Numbered from the stretch's first letter, positions 42,116 through 51,022 are shown. The stretch is 64,000 nucleotides of DNA from Eubacterium callanderi (GCF_900142645.1 NZ_FRBP01000004.1:1-64000); one strand, 5' to 3'. Made by a program: numbers and translations. Notes: generated from the letters alone by a model not told the origin.

Positions 42116-44053
42116 TTATTGTTCCTCCCACTCCTCGATTTCGAGCAGTAGCTCCTCCCAGCGCTCTGTCAGGCTGGCTACAGCCTCCCTGGCGGTATTA
42201 TAGGCTGCGGTTACAGCATTTACATTGTTCAGGTCGTCATAAAAATCATTTTGGCACATCTGGGCTTCATAATCTGCGATTTCGTTTTCCAGGTGCTCAA
42301 TATCGGCTTCCACGGCTTTCAGTTCTTTCTTTTTACCGCGAAATGCGGCCTCCTGCTCCTTCTGCTTTTTACGGTCTGCCTTCTGTCTGGTTTTGGTGAT
42401 CACCGTCCGGTTTTTCTCTGCCTCCAGGGTCTCCCGGAGGGCGGCCTCGTCCTTGTAATGGATATAGTCGTCGTAATTGCCAAGGGTGACCTCAATGCCG
42501 GTGGGGGTGAAGTTATAGATTTTGGTCGCCACCCGGTTGAGGAAGTAACGGTCATGAGAGATGAACAGGAGCGTTCCCTGATAGGCGATCAGAGCGTTCT
42601 CGAGAATCTCCTTTGTGCGCATATCAATGTGGTTGGTGGGCTCGTCCATGAGCAGGAAATTGGACTGGGACAGCATCAGGCGTGCCAGAAGAAGCCGGGC
42701 CTTTTCGCCGCCGGACAGAGAGCTCACAGCCTTAAACACATCGTCGCCGGTAAAAAGAAAGGCGGCCAGGATGCTCCGCAGCTCGCCCTCGGTAAAATGC
42801 ATGTCAATGTCCCAGAGGGCCTCCAGGAGGTTTTTGTCATAAAACTGCTTTAAGTCATTGTTTTCCTGGTCATAATAGCCAATGTGGACCTTGTGGCCGT
42901 ACTCGATAACGCCGCTGTCCCGCGACACCTTGTCCTGGATGATGCGGAACAGGGTGGTCTTGCCGATGCCGTTGGCGCCGATGATGCCCACCTTGTCGCC
43001 GCGGTGGATGTCAAAGGAAATATTTTCAAAAAGGGGCTGCCCATCAAAGGATTTTGACACATCGCGGACGGTCAGGACATCCTTGCCGCTCTGGATGCGG
43101 GGCTTAAAGTTGAAATGGGCGTCGGATTCTGTCTGAACCTTTTCCACCACCTCCATTTTTGCCAGAGCCTTTTCACGGCTGGCAGCGCGTTTGGAGCTGT
43201 GGACAGAGTTGTAACGGCGGAACCGGGCGATCATTTCCTGCTGACGCTTAATCTCGCGCATCTGCTGAGCATACTGGTGATCCAGATCCATGAGCAGCTT
43301 TTCTTTCTTTTCGACATAGGTGGTGTAGTTTCCGCTGTAGCTGTCCAGGGAATGGCGTGAGACCTCCAAAATACGGCCGCAGACCTTATCCAGAAAGTAG
43401 CGGTCATGGGAGATGATGACAAAGGCGCCGTCATAGGCCTTCAGAAACTGCTCCAGCCATTGGAGGGAGTCGATGTCCAGGTAGTTGGTGGGCTCGTCGA
43501 GGAGCAGAAGCTCAGGCTCCTGAAGCAGGTTGCGCCCCAGGGCGGCCCGGGTTTTTTCGCCGCCTGACAGGACGCCAAAGGGCTTTGCCATATCCTCATC
43601 GGTAAAGCCGAGTCCCTTGGCAATACCCCGGATGCGGCTGGGATATTCATAGCCCTTCTGCTCTGCAAAGCGGTCCTGCAGCTCGCCGTAGGTTTTCATG
43701 ACCTTTTCCTGCTCTGCGCCGTCTGTTTCGCCGATCTGGTGCTCCAGCTCACGCAGACGCTCCTCCATTTTGATGAGAGGCTCAAAGACAGAGAGGAAGA
43801 GGGCGTCCAGCGTGGTGTCCGCGGGAAAATCGGCTTCCTGGGCCAGATAACCGATGGTCAGGTTGGATTTTTTGCTGATGACGCCGCTGTCGGGGGTAAG
43901 CTGGCCGGCCAAGAGCTTGAGAAAGGTGGATTTGCCTGAGCCGTTGCGCCCCACCAGGCCGATCATTTCCTTTTCTTGTATGGAGAGGCTCAGCTGGTTA
44001 AAAATTTCATTGATGCCGTAACTAAAACTAAGATTTTCAATGTTGATAAGCAT
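42116..44053 (-). CDS. ABC-F family ATPase (translation factor type)
   Basis: A 645-aa soluble protein with two ABC domains and no membrane part. Domain 1: Walker A GRNGSGKST (36-44), signature LSGGEKTRAALG, Walker B LLLLDEPTNYLD. Domain 2: Walker A GANGIGKTT, signature LSGGEKARLLLA, Walker B LLMDEPTNHID. The interdomain linker (about 245-330) is the tRNA-interacting P-site motif region. A C-terminal coiled coil (550-645) is as in Uup/YdiF-type members. Such proteins relieve ribosome stalling or protect ribosomes from antibiotics; which applies here cannot be read. Confidence 0.9.
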   Translation of the reverse strand: MLINIENLSFSYGINEIFNQLSLSIQEKEMIGLVGRNGSGKSTFLKLLAGQLTPDSGVISKKSNLTIGYLAQEADFPADTTLDALFLSVFEPLIKMEERLRELEHQIGETDGAEQEKVMKTYGELQDRFAEQKGYEYPSRIRGIAKGLGFTDEDMAKPFGVLSGGEKTRAALGRNLLQEPELLLLDEPTNYLDIDSLQWLEQFLKAYDGAFVIISHDRYFLDKVCGRILEVSRHSLDSYSGNYTTYVEKKEKLLMDLDHQYAQQMREIKRQQEMIARFRRYNSVHSSKRAASREKALAKMEVVEKVQTESDAHFNFKPRIQSGKDVLTVRDVSKSFDGQPLFENISFDIHRGDKVGIIGANGIGKTTLFRIIQDKVSRDSGVIEYGHKVHIGYYDQENNDLKQFYDKNLLEALWDIDMHFTEGELRSILAAFLFTGDDVFKAVSSLSGGEKARLLLARLMLSQSNFLLMDEPTNHIDMRTKEILENALIAYQGTLLFISHDRYFLNRVATKIYNFTPTGIEVTLGNYDDYIHYKDEAALRETLEAEKNRTVITKTRQKADRKKQKEQEAAFRGKKKELKAVEADIEHLENEIADYEAQMCQNDFYDDLNNVNAVTAAYNTAREAVASLTERWEELLLEIEEWEEQ

Positions 44054-44149
44054 AAGGTTTTCTGCCTGTTCTTTCCATAGTATTCCTTATATATGATACC
44101 AAAAAAGAGGGTGTATGTCGACTGCGGACAGGGGCAGGGAAAAGAAATT

Positions 44150-44172
44150 TGCAAAATGATGAATATTTTGCA
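44150..44172 (+). promoter_or_regulatory. Inverted repeat upstream of the DUF1538 genes
   Basis: TGCAAAAT (44150-44157) and ATTTTGCA (44165-44172) form an 8-bp dyad with a seven-base gap, 46 bases before the first DUF1538 start. A TATAAA lies at 44183. Possible operator. Confidence 0.4.
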
Positions 44173-44217
44173 TCTAAGTGGGTATAAAAAGAATGTATTC
44201 CAAAATGAGGAGGAGGT

Positions 44218-44913
44218 TTGATGAAAAAACTGCTTAATAGCTTTAAAGAAGTTCTTGTATCAATTTTGCCAATGACGGTTCTGATTATGATCATCAGTGG
44301 TATCTGGGCGCCCTTTACGTCTGAAATGCTTGTGTCCTTTATCGGCGGTGCCATCATGATGATGATCGGCATGGCGCTTTTTTTGTTTGGTGCGGATATC
44401 TCCATGATGGAGGTCGGCGAACGTGTGGGAAGCTTTCTGGTCTCCCGGAGAAGCCTGAAAATTTTGATTGCCGCCGGTTTTTTTGTGGGCATGTTCGTGA
44501 CCATTGCCGAGCCGGATGTGCAGGTACTGGCCGGCCAGGTGGCCGCAGTCTCGGATGGAACGATCAATCGGACAATGCTTATCGCTGTGGTCGGGGTCGG
44601 GGTCGGTATTTTCCTGGTCATCGCCCTGCTGCGGTTTGTTTTCCAGATGAAGCTGTACCATATCCTGATCGTCGGATATATTGCTGTTTTTGCCCTGTCC
44701 TTTTTTACCAACCCTGAGATGGCGCCAGTAGCCTTTGATTCCGGCGGCGTTACCACTGGTCCCATCACAGTGCCCTTTATACTGAGTCTGGGCAGTGGGA
44801 TTACCAGCGGCGTAAGAACCAGCAGGGAAGGAACAGACAGTTTTGGGATGGTCGCCCTGTCCTCACTCGGGCCGGTGTTGGCCGTCATGATTTTGGGGGT
44901 GATCTTCCGATGA
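44218..44913 (+). CDS. DUF1538 integral membrane protein, first half
   Basis: A 231-aa protein with about six or seven helices and a single DUF1538 domain. Diagnostic segments are TIAEPDVQVLAGQV (about residues 97-110) and MAPVAFDSGGVTTGPITVPFILSLG (about 175-199). Many bacteria have both DUF1538 repeats in one polypeptide; here they are two genes overlapping by four bases (ATGA). Transported ligand unknown. Co-transcription with the next gene, and probably association with it, is expected. Confidence 0.82.
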   Translation: MMKKLLNSFKEVLVSILPMTVLIMIISGIWAPFTSEMLVSFIGGAIMMMIGMALFLFGADISMMEVGERVGSFLVSRRSLKILIAAGFFVGMFVTIAEPDVQVLAGQVAAVSDGTINRTMLIAVVGVGVGIFLVIALLRFVFQMKLYHILIVGYIAVFALSFFTNPEMAPVAFDSGGVTTGPITVPFILSLGSGITSGVRTSREGTDSFGMVALSSLGPVLAVMILGVIFR

Positions 44914-45674
44914 ATCAGATATATCATTTATTTCACGGCATGGCAGAGGTGGCATGGGAGGTTTTTCTGGCCATTTTGCCCATTGTGTTGATTTTCCTGT
45001 TTTTAAACGCCATTGCACTGCGGCTGCGGGCGCCTATCATCAAGCGGATTATGGGTGGCTTTGTGGTGACCTATCTGGGGCTGGTATTGTTTCTCCAGGG
45101 TGTAAATATTGCCTTTGTGCCCGCAGGTGAGTTTCTGGGAACAGCGCTCGCAGAGCTTGAGTACAGCTGGATTCTCATTCCGCTGGGCTTTGCCATTGGC
45201 TTTCTTGTCGCCTTTGCCGAGCCGGCCGTCCAGGTCATGGTTAAGCAGGTTGAGGAAATGACCAGCGGCGCCATCAAGGCGCGGGTTATGCTGCTGGCCA
45301 TCTCACTGGGGGTAGCGTTGGCGGTTATGACAGCCATGATCCGGCTGCTGGCCGGTATCTCCCTCTGGTGGATTCTGGTTCCCGGCTATATACTGGCCTT
45401 TATTCTCGGCCGTTTTGTGGAGCCGAATTTTCTGGCTATGGCCTTTGATAACGGCGGCGTGGCTACTGGTCCAATGTGCTCGACCTTTATTCTGTCCCTC
45501 TCAGTAGCTGTGGCAGGCGCGACACCGGGTCGTAATCCGCTGCTGGACGGCTTTGGCGTCGTGGCTCTAATTGCTCTCGCACCGATCCTGACAACCCTGT
45601 TCCTGGGCTTTTTTTACAAGCAGAAAGAAGCCTATAGAAAAAGGCAGTGCAAAAAACAGTCCAGTGATTCTTAA
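44910..45674 (+). CDS. DUF1538 integral membrane protein, second half
   Basis: A 254-aa protein homologous to the preceding one: AFAEPAVQVMVKQV and LAMAFDNGGVATGPMCSTFILSLS align with the equivalents in the first protein. It overlaps that gene by ATGA, indicating translational coupling and a heteromeric carrier in which each subunit contributes one repeat. It has a basic C-terminal tail (KQKEAYRKRQCKKQ) on the presumed cytoplasmic side. Function unknown; the PII-like gene next door suggests regulation by metabolite. Confidence 0.82.
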   Translation: MNQIYHLFHGMAEVAWEVFLAILPIVLIFLFLNAIALRLRAPIIKRIMGGFVVTYLGLVLFLQGVNIAFVPAGEFLGTALAELEYSWILIPLGFAIGFLVAFAEPAVQVMVKQVEEMTSGAIKARVMLLAISLGVALAVMTAMIRLLAGISLWWILVPGYILAFILGRFVEPNFLAMAFDNGGVATGPMCSTFILSLSVAVAGATPGRNPLLDGFGVVALIALAPILTTLFLGFFYKQKEAYRKRQCKKQSSDS

Positions 45675-45680
45675 CCGGTA

Positions 45681-45708
45681 TTGACAGAAGATTTTAATCA
45701 TATATAAT
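45681..45708 (+). promoter_or_regulatory. Promoter of the PII-like gene
   Basis: TTGACA (45681-45686), 16 bases, TATAAT (45703-45708): near-consensus. It allows separate expression of the PII-like protein from the DUF1538 pair. Confidence 0.7.
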
Positions 45709-45741
45709 ATGTAGATTACTTAGCGAATGATGGAGGAAAAA

Positions 45742-46092
45742 ATGGAAGACAGAAATAAAATTAAGACCGAACTGATTGTGGTGATTGTGGAAAAGGATAT
45801 GTCCGGCGAGGTCATTGACGCAGCCAAACAAGGCGGTGCTGACGGAGCGACTGTTATGTACGGCCGCGGATCCGGGATTCATGAGAACGCGCGGTTTTTC
45901 GGTATTACCATAGAGCCGGAGAAGGAGATTGTTTTGATTCTTGTGGACGCGGCCATAAGGAACGCGGTGCTCTGCTCAATCCAGAAAAAAATCGAAATTG
46001 ACAGGCCGGGTATGGGTATCGCTTTTGTGCTGGATGTCGCTAAGGTGATCGGCAGCCCGCATCTTAACCTGATGTCAGATATTACAGATTAA
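45742..46092 (+). CDS. PII-like signalling protein associated with DUF1538
   Basis: A 116-aa ferredoxin-like-fold protein of the PII superfamily: the alternating beta-strand pattern LIVVIVEKDMSGEVIDAAKQGGADGATVMYGRGSG with the Gly-Arg-Gly segment at the T-loop base, and KEIVLILVDAAIRNAVLCSIQKK. No canonical uridylylation Tyr in an RGxQY motif, so it is not GlnB/GlnK. ATG 45742 has GGAGG upstream; ATG 45727 and 45730 precede that site. By analogy with GlnK-AmtB and SbtB-SbtA it may gate the DUF1538 carrier (inference). Confidence 0.75.
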   Translation: MEDRNKIKTELIVVIVEKDMSGEVIDAAKQGGADGATVMYGRGSGIHENARFFGITIEPEKEIVLILVDAAIRNAVLCSIQKKIEIDRPGMGIAFVLDVAKVIGSPHLNLMSDITD

Positions 46093-46185
46093 TTGCTTTT
46101 AAAGACACACCGAAGGCGCATATTGCTTGGTTTCTGAAAGATTCAAAAAACTTTGACACTTTTTTGATTAATTCGGTCATAAAAA

Positions 46186-46214
46186 TTGACGTTTTTTTAA
46201 CAACTTGATATAAT
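46186..46214 (+). promoter_or_regulatory. rex promoter with Rex-like operator
   Basis: TTGACG (46186-46191), 17 bases, TATAAT (46209-46214). The spacer ends in TTAACAA (46197-46203), a perfect half of the Rex consensus TTGTTAAnnnnTTAACAA. The left half keeps only TTG at the right distance. Likely autoregulation. Confidence 0.6.
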
Positions 46215-46250
46215 AAAAAGGATAAGTACGACGCAGGAGGGGAGTGCAGA

Positions 46251-46895
46251 ATGCAAACTTTTTCAAAAAGGGTATCGATGACAGTTGTTAAGCGTCTGCC
46301 CAAGTATTACCAGTATTTAACCGATTTACAGGATCAACATATTGAAAAAATCTCGTCTAAGGAGCTGGCGGCAATGATGGGGCTGACGGCTTCACAAATC
46401 CGGCAGGATTTGAATTCTTTTGGTGCTTACGGGCAGCAGGGATATGGCTATAAGGTAAAAGAGCTGAAGGAGGCCATTCGCAAAATTCTGGGGCTTGATC
46501 TCCAGTATAACTGCATTATTATTGGTTCTGGAAACCTGGGGCACGCCATTGTCAATTATGAGCGTTTTAAGGAAGAAGGCATCCATTTCAAGGCCATGTT
46601 TGATGTGGACCCGGATCAGATCGGCAAGAAGGTCGGCAATGTAACAGTCTACCATATGGATGATCTTGACGCCTTTGTCGCGCACCACAAAATTGATATC
46701 TGTATCCTGAGTGTGCCGCAGAAGGTTGGGCAGGAAACCACTGATCGTGTTGTAGAACTGGGCATCAAGGCGATTCTGAACTTTGTTCCTCTGGACCTGA
46801 CAGTGCCCGATGACGTGGTGGTAGAGAGTGTAAATATCACCGACAGCCTTTTCACGCTGACCTATCTGATTAACGAAGAGGACGACGACGAATAA
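46251..46895 (+). CDS. rex: Redox-sensing transcriptional repressor Rex
   Basis: A 214-aa protein. The N-terminal winged helix begins RLPKYYQYLTDL and contains ISSKELAAMMGLTASQIRQDLNSFGAYGQQGYGY, the Rex DNA-binding signature. The Rossmann NAD(H)-binding motif is IIGSGNLGHAI (about residues 90-100). The C terminus is acidic (EEDDDE). Rex senses the NADH/NAD+ ratio and represses fermentation and energy genes. AGGAGGGGAG precedes the start. Confidence 0.95.
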   Translation: MQTFSKRVSMTVVKRLPKYYQYLTDLQDQHIEKISSKELAAMMGLTASQIRQDLNSFGAYGQQGYGYKVKELKEAIRKILGLDLQYNCIIIGSGNLGHAIVNYERFKEEGIHFKAMFDVDPDQIGKKVGNVTVYHMDDLDAFVAHHKIDICILSVPQKVGQETTDRVVELGIKAILNFVPLDLTVPDDVVVESVNITDSLFTLTYLINEEDDDE

Positions 46896-46904
46896 ATGTA
46901 TAAA

Positions 46905-46928
46905 GCAGGCTTTAAGCCTGTTTTTTTT
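46905..46928 (+). terminator. rex terminator
   Basis: Stem CAGGCT/AGCCTG with a TTA loop followed by T8. Confidence 0.85.
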
Positions 46929-46942
46929 GTAAAAAATAGGAG

Positions 46943-46971
46943 TTGTGTTTCAAAAAAATCTATTATATAAT
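46943..46971 (+). promoter_or_regulatory. Promoter of the riboswitch-EAL transcript
   Basis: TTGTGT (46943-46948), 17 bases, TATAAT (46966-46971). Transcription would start about 20 bases before the riboswitch. Confidence 0.7.
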
Positions 46972-46997
46972 AGAAGCTGATTATAAATAGAATTAAT

Positions 46998-47076
46998 ATC
47001 AGGGCAAATCTGTTGAAAGACAGAGACGCAAAGCTAAAGGGCCTAAACAACCACTATCAACTGGGCTGCAGTTAAA
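46998..47076 (+). promoter_or_regulatory. Cyclic di-GMP-I (GEMM-I) riboswitch
   Basis: CAGGGCAAA, a short stem closed by a GAAA tetraloop (CTGTTGAAAGACAG), then GACGCAAAGC and GGGCCTAAAC match the conserved core of GEMM-I in order and spacing; AACTGGGCTGCAGTT completes the second stem. The base expected to contact ligand is G, as in c-di-GMP-specific members. No T run follows, so control of translation is more likely than of termination; the ribosome site TAGGAGC is about ten bases downstream. Confidence 0.88.
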
Positions 47077-47095
47077 CCACAATAGGAGCTGTAAA

Positions 47096-49219
47096 ATGGC
47101 AGAAGAGAAGATGAATAAAAACATTGAAAAGAATATTTACGATGTGGCTTTGCGCAATATTTACGACGAGCTCTATGAACTGAACGTTACAAGAAACCGT
47201 TATCGCATTATCTACCATGTGGAGAATAAGTATGTGACACCGCCGGAAGAAGGCATACTATCGGAGGCTGTTGCCGATGTGGCCGAACACATGATCCACC
47301 CGGAGGATTCGAAACGGTTTTTGGAATTTTTTGATCTCGATAAAGTATACGCGACTCTGGAATCCGGAAAGGGCAGCGTTATCGGCGAGTTCCGTAAGTT
47401 ATGGGTAGATGGGGATTTTCACTGGGCTTCGTTGACGGTTTTTCCGGCAGTCTCTGGCGGTGGTGAGGATGAGATACTGCTCTGCTTTATCATGGATATC
47501 GGTTACAAGAAGCAGCTGGAAGACATTGAAAAAGAAAACGAGAGTCTCCAGAAAAAGCAGATGGACGATGAGCGTTACCGTCTGGTCATCGAGCAGACGA
47601 ATACCCTGGTATTTGAATGGATTATTGGGACAAGCCAGCGCTACTATGCGCCCAAATTCTCTGAAATATTCATGGGTAGCTATGACGGACGGGATATCAA
47701 GGAAATATGGCTTGACGACGAGGTGGTCCACCCCAAGGATATTGATGTATTAAAGCAGAAAATGAGTATGGAGGCCATCAGTAACGGGCAGGTGGAGATG
47801 GAGATACGCCTTTGCAACAAAGAAGGACGCTACATCTGGTGCAAAGTGGTCTTCAATGTGCTTTATAATGAGGATGGCAGCATCAAGCGGGTGGTCGGTA
47901 CCCTGAACAATATCGACGAATCCAAGCGCGTCCACGAAACTCTGAAGTATAGGGCAGAGTTTGATTTGCTGACCGGTATCTACAATATCAACACCTTTTA
48001 CGCCCAGGCTGAGAGGTTGGTCAGGGAGCATCCATGCCAGAAATTTGCCGTGGTGCGTCTGGATGTCAACCGTTTTAAATTTATTAACGACCTGTACGGG
48101 CGTGAGGAGGGCAATCGCCTGCTCCGCTTTATGGCGACGGTTATCTCGGCCAACATGGGGACTATGGATGCCTTTGGGCGGATGAACAGTGATGTGTTTT
48201 GCCTTTGTATGTCCTATGCTTCAGGCGATCCTCTGCTCGTGCGCATAAAAAAGATTTTAAAAGAGATCAACCAGTTTTCGGAGAGCTATCAGGTCATGCC
48301 CTCCTGTGGAATTTGTATTGTGAAAGACCGCGATATCCAGATGAGTATTCTCTGCGACTGGGCAAATCTGGCCCAGAAAACCATAAAGGGAAGCCTGATC
48401 AAGCAGTGGGCCTTTTATGATAAAAAGCTTAGAGCCAAGCAGCTTGATGAGCGGCGCATTGAAAATGAAATGGACGAGGCCCTTAACAAACGCCAGTTCA
48501 AGGTATACCTCCAGCCCAAGCACAACGTGCAGAACGGCTCGGTGATCGGCGCCGAGGCGCTGGTGCGGTGGGACCACCCCGAGAGGGGGTTCCTGACCCC
48601 CGACAGGTTCATTCCGCTCTTTGAGCGCAACGGTTTTATCATCAAGCTGGACGAATATGTCTGGGAAGAGACCTGCCGGATCATCAAATCCTGGCTGGAC
48701 AGGGGGATGGTGGCAGTTCCAGTATCAGTCAATGTGTCCAGAGTACAGGTGTACAACCCGAATTTTTATAAAAAGCTGCTGAACATTATTCGAAGGTACG
48801 ATATTCCCAAAAAGTTTTTGGAGGTCGAGCTGACCGAGAGCAGCTTTGTGGAGAACACTGTAGACCTGTACCGCGGCATGGAGCGCTTGAGAGAGGAGGG
48901 AATCGCCTTTTCAATGGACGATTTTGGGTCAGGCTACTCCTCACTCAATATGCTTAAAAATGTTCCGGTCAACACCATCAAGCTGGATCGTGAATTCTTT
49001 AACGAGAGTGTGGCGACCCAGAAGGGCAAGACCATCATTGAGCATACCATTGGCATGATCAATGATCTGAAGCTTCAGGTCATTGCCGAGGGTGTGGAGA
49101 CCAACGAGCAGGCAGCCTTCCTGAATGACTGCGGATGTCTGGCGGCCCAGGGCTATTATTATTCCAGACCCATGCCGGTAGATGAGTTCGAAAAACAATT
49201 TTTAAAAGAGAATATCTAA
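47096..49219 (+). CDS. PAS-GGDEF(degenerate)-EAL protein, probable c-di-GMP phosphodiesterase
   Basis: A 707-aa cytoplasmic protein. Two PAS-like domains (about 15-140 and 160-285, the second with EWIIGTSQRYYAPKFSEIF), a GGDEF-fold domain (about 295-450) and an EAL domain (about 460-705). The GGDEF active motif is replaced by FGRMNSDVF (about 360-368), so cyclase activity is not expected. The EAL domain keeps EALVRW (about 486), NVS, ELTES, the DDFGSGYSSL loop (about 608), KLD and AEGVET, so hydrolysis of c-di-GMP is likely. The riboswitch upstream closes a feedback loop. Confidence 0.9.
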   Translation: MAEEKMNKNIEKNIYDVALRNIYDELYELNVTRNRYRIIYHVENKYVTPPEEGILSEAVADVAEHMIHPEDSKRFLEFFDLDKVYATLESGKGSVIGEFRKLWVDGDFHWASLTVFPAVSGGGEDEILLCFIMDIGYKKQLEDIEKENESLQKKQMDDERYRLVIEQTNTLVFEWIIGTSQRYYAPKFSEIFMGSYDGRDIKEIWLDDEVVHPKDIDVLKQKMSMEAISNGQVEMEIRLCNKEGRYIWCKVVFNVLYNEDGSIKRVVGTLNNIDESKRVHETLKYRAEFDLLTGIYNINTFYAQAERLVREHPCQKFAVVRLDVNRFKFINDLYGREEGNRLLRFMATVISANMGTMDAFGRMNSDVFCLCMSYASGDPLLVRIKKILKEINQFSESYQVMPSCGICIVKDRDIQMSILCDWANLAQKTIKGSLIKQWAFYDKKLRAKQLDERRIENEMDEALNKRQFKVYLQPKHNVQNGSVIGAEALVRWDHPERGFLTPDRFIPLFERNGFIIKLDEYVWEETCRIIKSWLDRGMVAVPVSVNVSRVQVYNPNFYKKLLNIIRRYDIPKKFLEVELTESSFVENTVDLYRGMERLREEGIAFSMDDFGSGYSSLNMLKNVPVNTIKLDREFFNESVATQKGKTIIEHTIGMINDLKLQVIAEGVETNEQAAFLNDCGCLAAQGYYYSRPMPVDEFEKQFLKENI

Positions 49220-49248
49220 AAAAGAGCTGAGTGGCACAGCTCTTTTTT
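49217..49248 (+). terminator. Terminator after the EAL gene
   Basis: A 9-bp stem AAAGAGCTG/CAGCTCTTT (49221-49229 with 49237-49245) followed by T6. Confidence 0.88.
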
Positions 49249-49369
49249 GACGCGTTAACTTTATGACCTGCCTTGTAGCAATGGTGTTTTTAAGGATCAG
49301 GGTTTATAAATCGTTTTGAAAAAATATAGGTGCAGTCTTTATTTTAAGAGCGGCAAGGAGTACAGCTTT

Positions 49370-49912
49370 ATGCAGATAGAATTAAATGAGATATTGATCA
49401 GGGATTTTCGTCGAAAAGATGCCGAGCCTCTTCATAGCATTGTGCGCGAAAGTGCAATTGTCAAGTTTATGAAAGATTGGTCTGAGAATGCCAAAAATCC
49501 TGAAGATTTTTATGGATTTATAGATTGGCTGCAAACAAAGAAAGCATCAACGGATATTTTTGAAAACAAACGATATGCTATTGTGTTAAAAAAAACAGAC
49601 GAACTAATTGGAATGGTTGGTATGGGACTTGAAGATACATTAAACGAAGTTGAGGTTGCATACTTCATGAGCGAGAAGTATCAACACAGAGGCTATACAA
49701 AAAAGGCAGTAACTGCTCTTGTTAACTGGTGTTTTCAAGTGTCAGATGTTCCCTATTTAATTTTAACGATCGATTGTATAAATACACCTTCCTGCAAGCT
49801 GGCAGATAGCTGTGGTTTTGAATTATTTGAAAAAAGGACCCCTATTGGACATATTCAACCTAATATGGGAAGTGACAGCTATTATTACTATCGTATATAC
49901 AGGAAAGGCTGA
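49370..49912 (+). CDS. GNAT-family N-acetyltransferase (RimJ/RimL-like)
   Basis: A 180-aa protein. ATG 49370 has AAGGAG upstream; the TTG-started extension to 49316 contains that site. Acetyl-CoA loop QHRGYTKKAV (about residues 103-112), preceded by VEVAYFMSEKY and followed by LTIDCINTPSCKLADSCGF. The substrate is unknown. AT-richer than its neighbours and standing alone, so possibly acquired. Confidence 0.8.
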   Translation: MQIELNEILIRDFRRKDAEPLHSIVRESAIVKFMKDWSENAKNPEDFYGFIDWLQTKKASTDIFENKRYAIVLKKTDELIGMVGMGLEDTLNEVEVAYFMSEKYQHRGYTKKAVTALVNWCFQVSDVPYLILTIDCINTPSCKLADSCGFELFEKRTPIGHIQPNMGSDSYYYYRIYRKG

Positions 49913-49982
49913 AATACCATAATTTAAAGAATTTCTGCAAAAGATTGTAAAAAAGTTATGAAGCGATTTTACCTTTAAAATC

Positions 49983-50028
49983 AAAAAATGGCAGCCTATA
50001 CCTCAATCGGTACGGCTGCCATTTTTTT
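49983..50028. terminator. Bidirectional terminator between the GNAT gene and the EamA gene
   Basis: ATGGCAGCC pairs with GGCTGCCAT, flanked by A6 and T7; serves convergent genes. Confidence 0.85.
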
Positions 50029-50047
50029 CTTTTCATTTCCAGATTTA

Positions 50048-51022
50048 TCACTCGTTTTGAACCGCTTTTTTCTTTTCATTCCGTTTTGCCTGGGCTTCAT
50101 CGGCCTTGTCACCAGTATACTGCATATAGACAATGGCGCACACAGCAATGACCATCCCGACGATTTGGAGGGAGCCGAGATGCTGGCTCAGGACGAGAAA
50201 GCCCAAAAGCGCGGCTGTGGTGGGTTCAAGGACAAAGGTCAGGGAAGCCGTCGAGGCTTCGATATAATTGTAAGAAACGGCGATGGTCCCATAGGAGATG
50301 ACCAGAACGGCAAAGTAGCCGAACAGCATGAGCCACATGGTCAGGCCGCCTGAAGGGGCAGCGGCCGCGAATTCCCGGAACACCTCGGCTGGCGTGGTCT
50401 TAAAGGAAAAAACGATGAGGCCCATAGCGTTGGAATAGACCAGATAGGCCAGATAAGAAACGCCGTTTGAAATGTGAAAATAATCAAAAAGGTAGGCGAA
50501 AGCTAAGCTGAAACAGTTGGCCAGCCCCCAGAAAATACCAATGGTTGTAATATCGCTGACATGAGTGCCGAAAAGATTGAGTACCAGCACCATTCCAAAA
50601 ACGGCAATGACACAGGCGATCACCTTTTCTTTGGTAATCTTCGATTTAAAAAAGATGCGCATCAGAAAAACCAGAACAATGGCGTTCGAGAAATCCAACA
50701 GCGAGGCGACAGCGATGGGCAGCGTGTTAAAAGACCGGATCGAGGTATAAATATAAATAGGCGATGCGATCATTCCACTGCACACAATGAGGGTAAAATA
50801 GAACAGCTTCCTGGGCAGCTTGAGAACCTTTGGATGTGTGACAAGTGTGTAGATAAGGTAAAAAGATAAGACAGCCAGCGGCGTAAAAGTCGACATGGCG
50901 TTTTCGGAAATGCCAAGGCTGTCAAAATAGTTCAGAAACACACCAAAGGTACCGGTAGCCACCGCGGAGGAAGCGGCCAGCAGGACGCCGTAGGCGGCGC
51001 CTTTATGCCTGAAAAGAGACAT
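50048..51022 (-). CDS. EamA/DMT-family transporter 1
   Basis: A 324-aa membrane protein with ten hydrophobic helices in two EamA repeats (about 10-145 and 160-300). Segments shared with the other two EamA proteins here include AVATGTFGVFLNYFDSLG, SNAIVLVFLMRIFFKSKITKEKVI and AYLFDYFHIS. Basic, Lys-rich C-terminal tail. It lies 29 bases downstream of EamA 2 and in the same direction as the MttB-family gene, so it probably carries that enzyme's substrate or product. Confidence 0.85.
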   Translation of the reverse strand: MSLFRHKGAAYGVLLAASSAVATGTFGVFLNYFDSLGISENAMSTFTPLAVLSFYLIYTLVTHPKVLKLPRKLFYFTLIVCSGMIASPIYIYTSIRSFNTLPIAVASLLDFSNAIVLVFLMRIFFKSKITKEKVIACVIAVFGMVLVLNLFGTHVSDITTIGIFWGLANCFSLAFAYLFDYFHISNGVSYLAYLVYSNAMGLIVFSFKTTPAEVFREFAAAAPSGGLTMWLMLFGYFAVLVISYGTIAVSYNYIEASTASLTFVLEPTTAALLGFLVLSQHLGSLQIVGMVIAVCAIVYMQYTGDKADEAQAKRNEKKKAVQNE

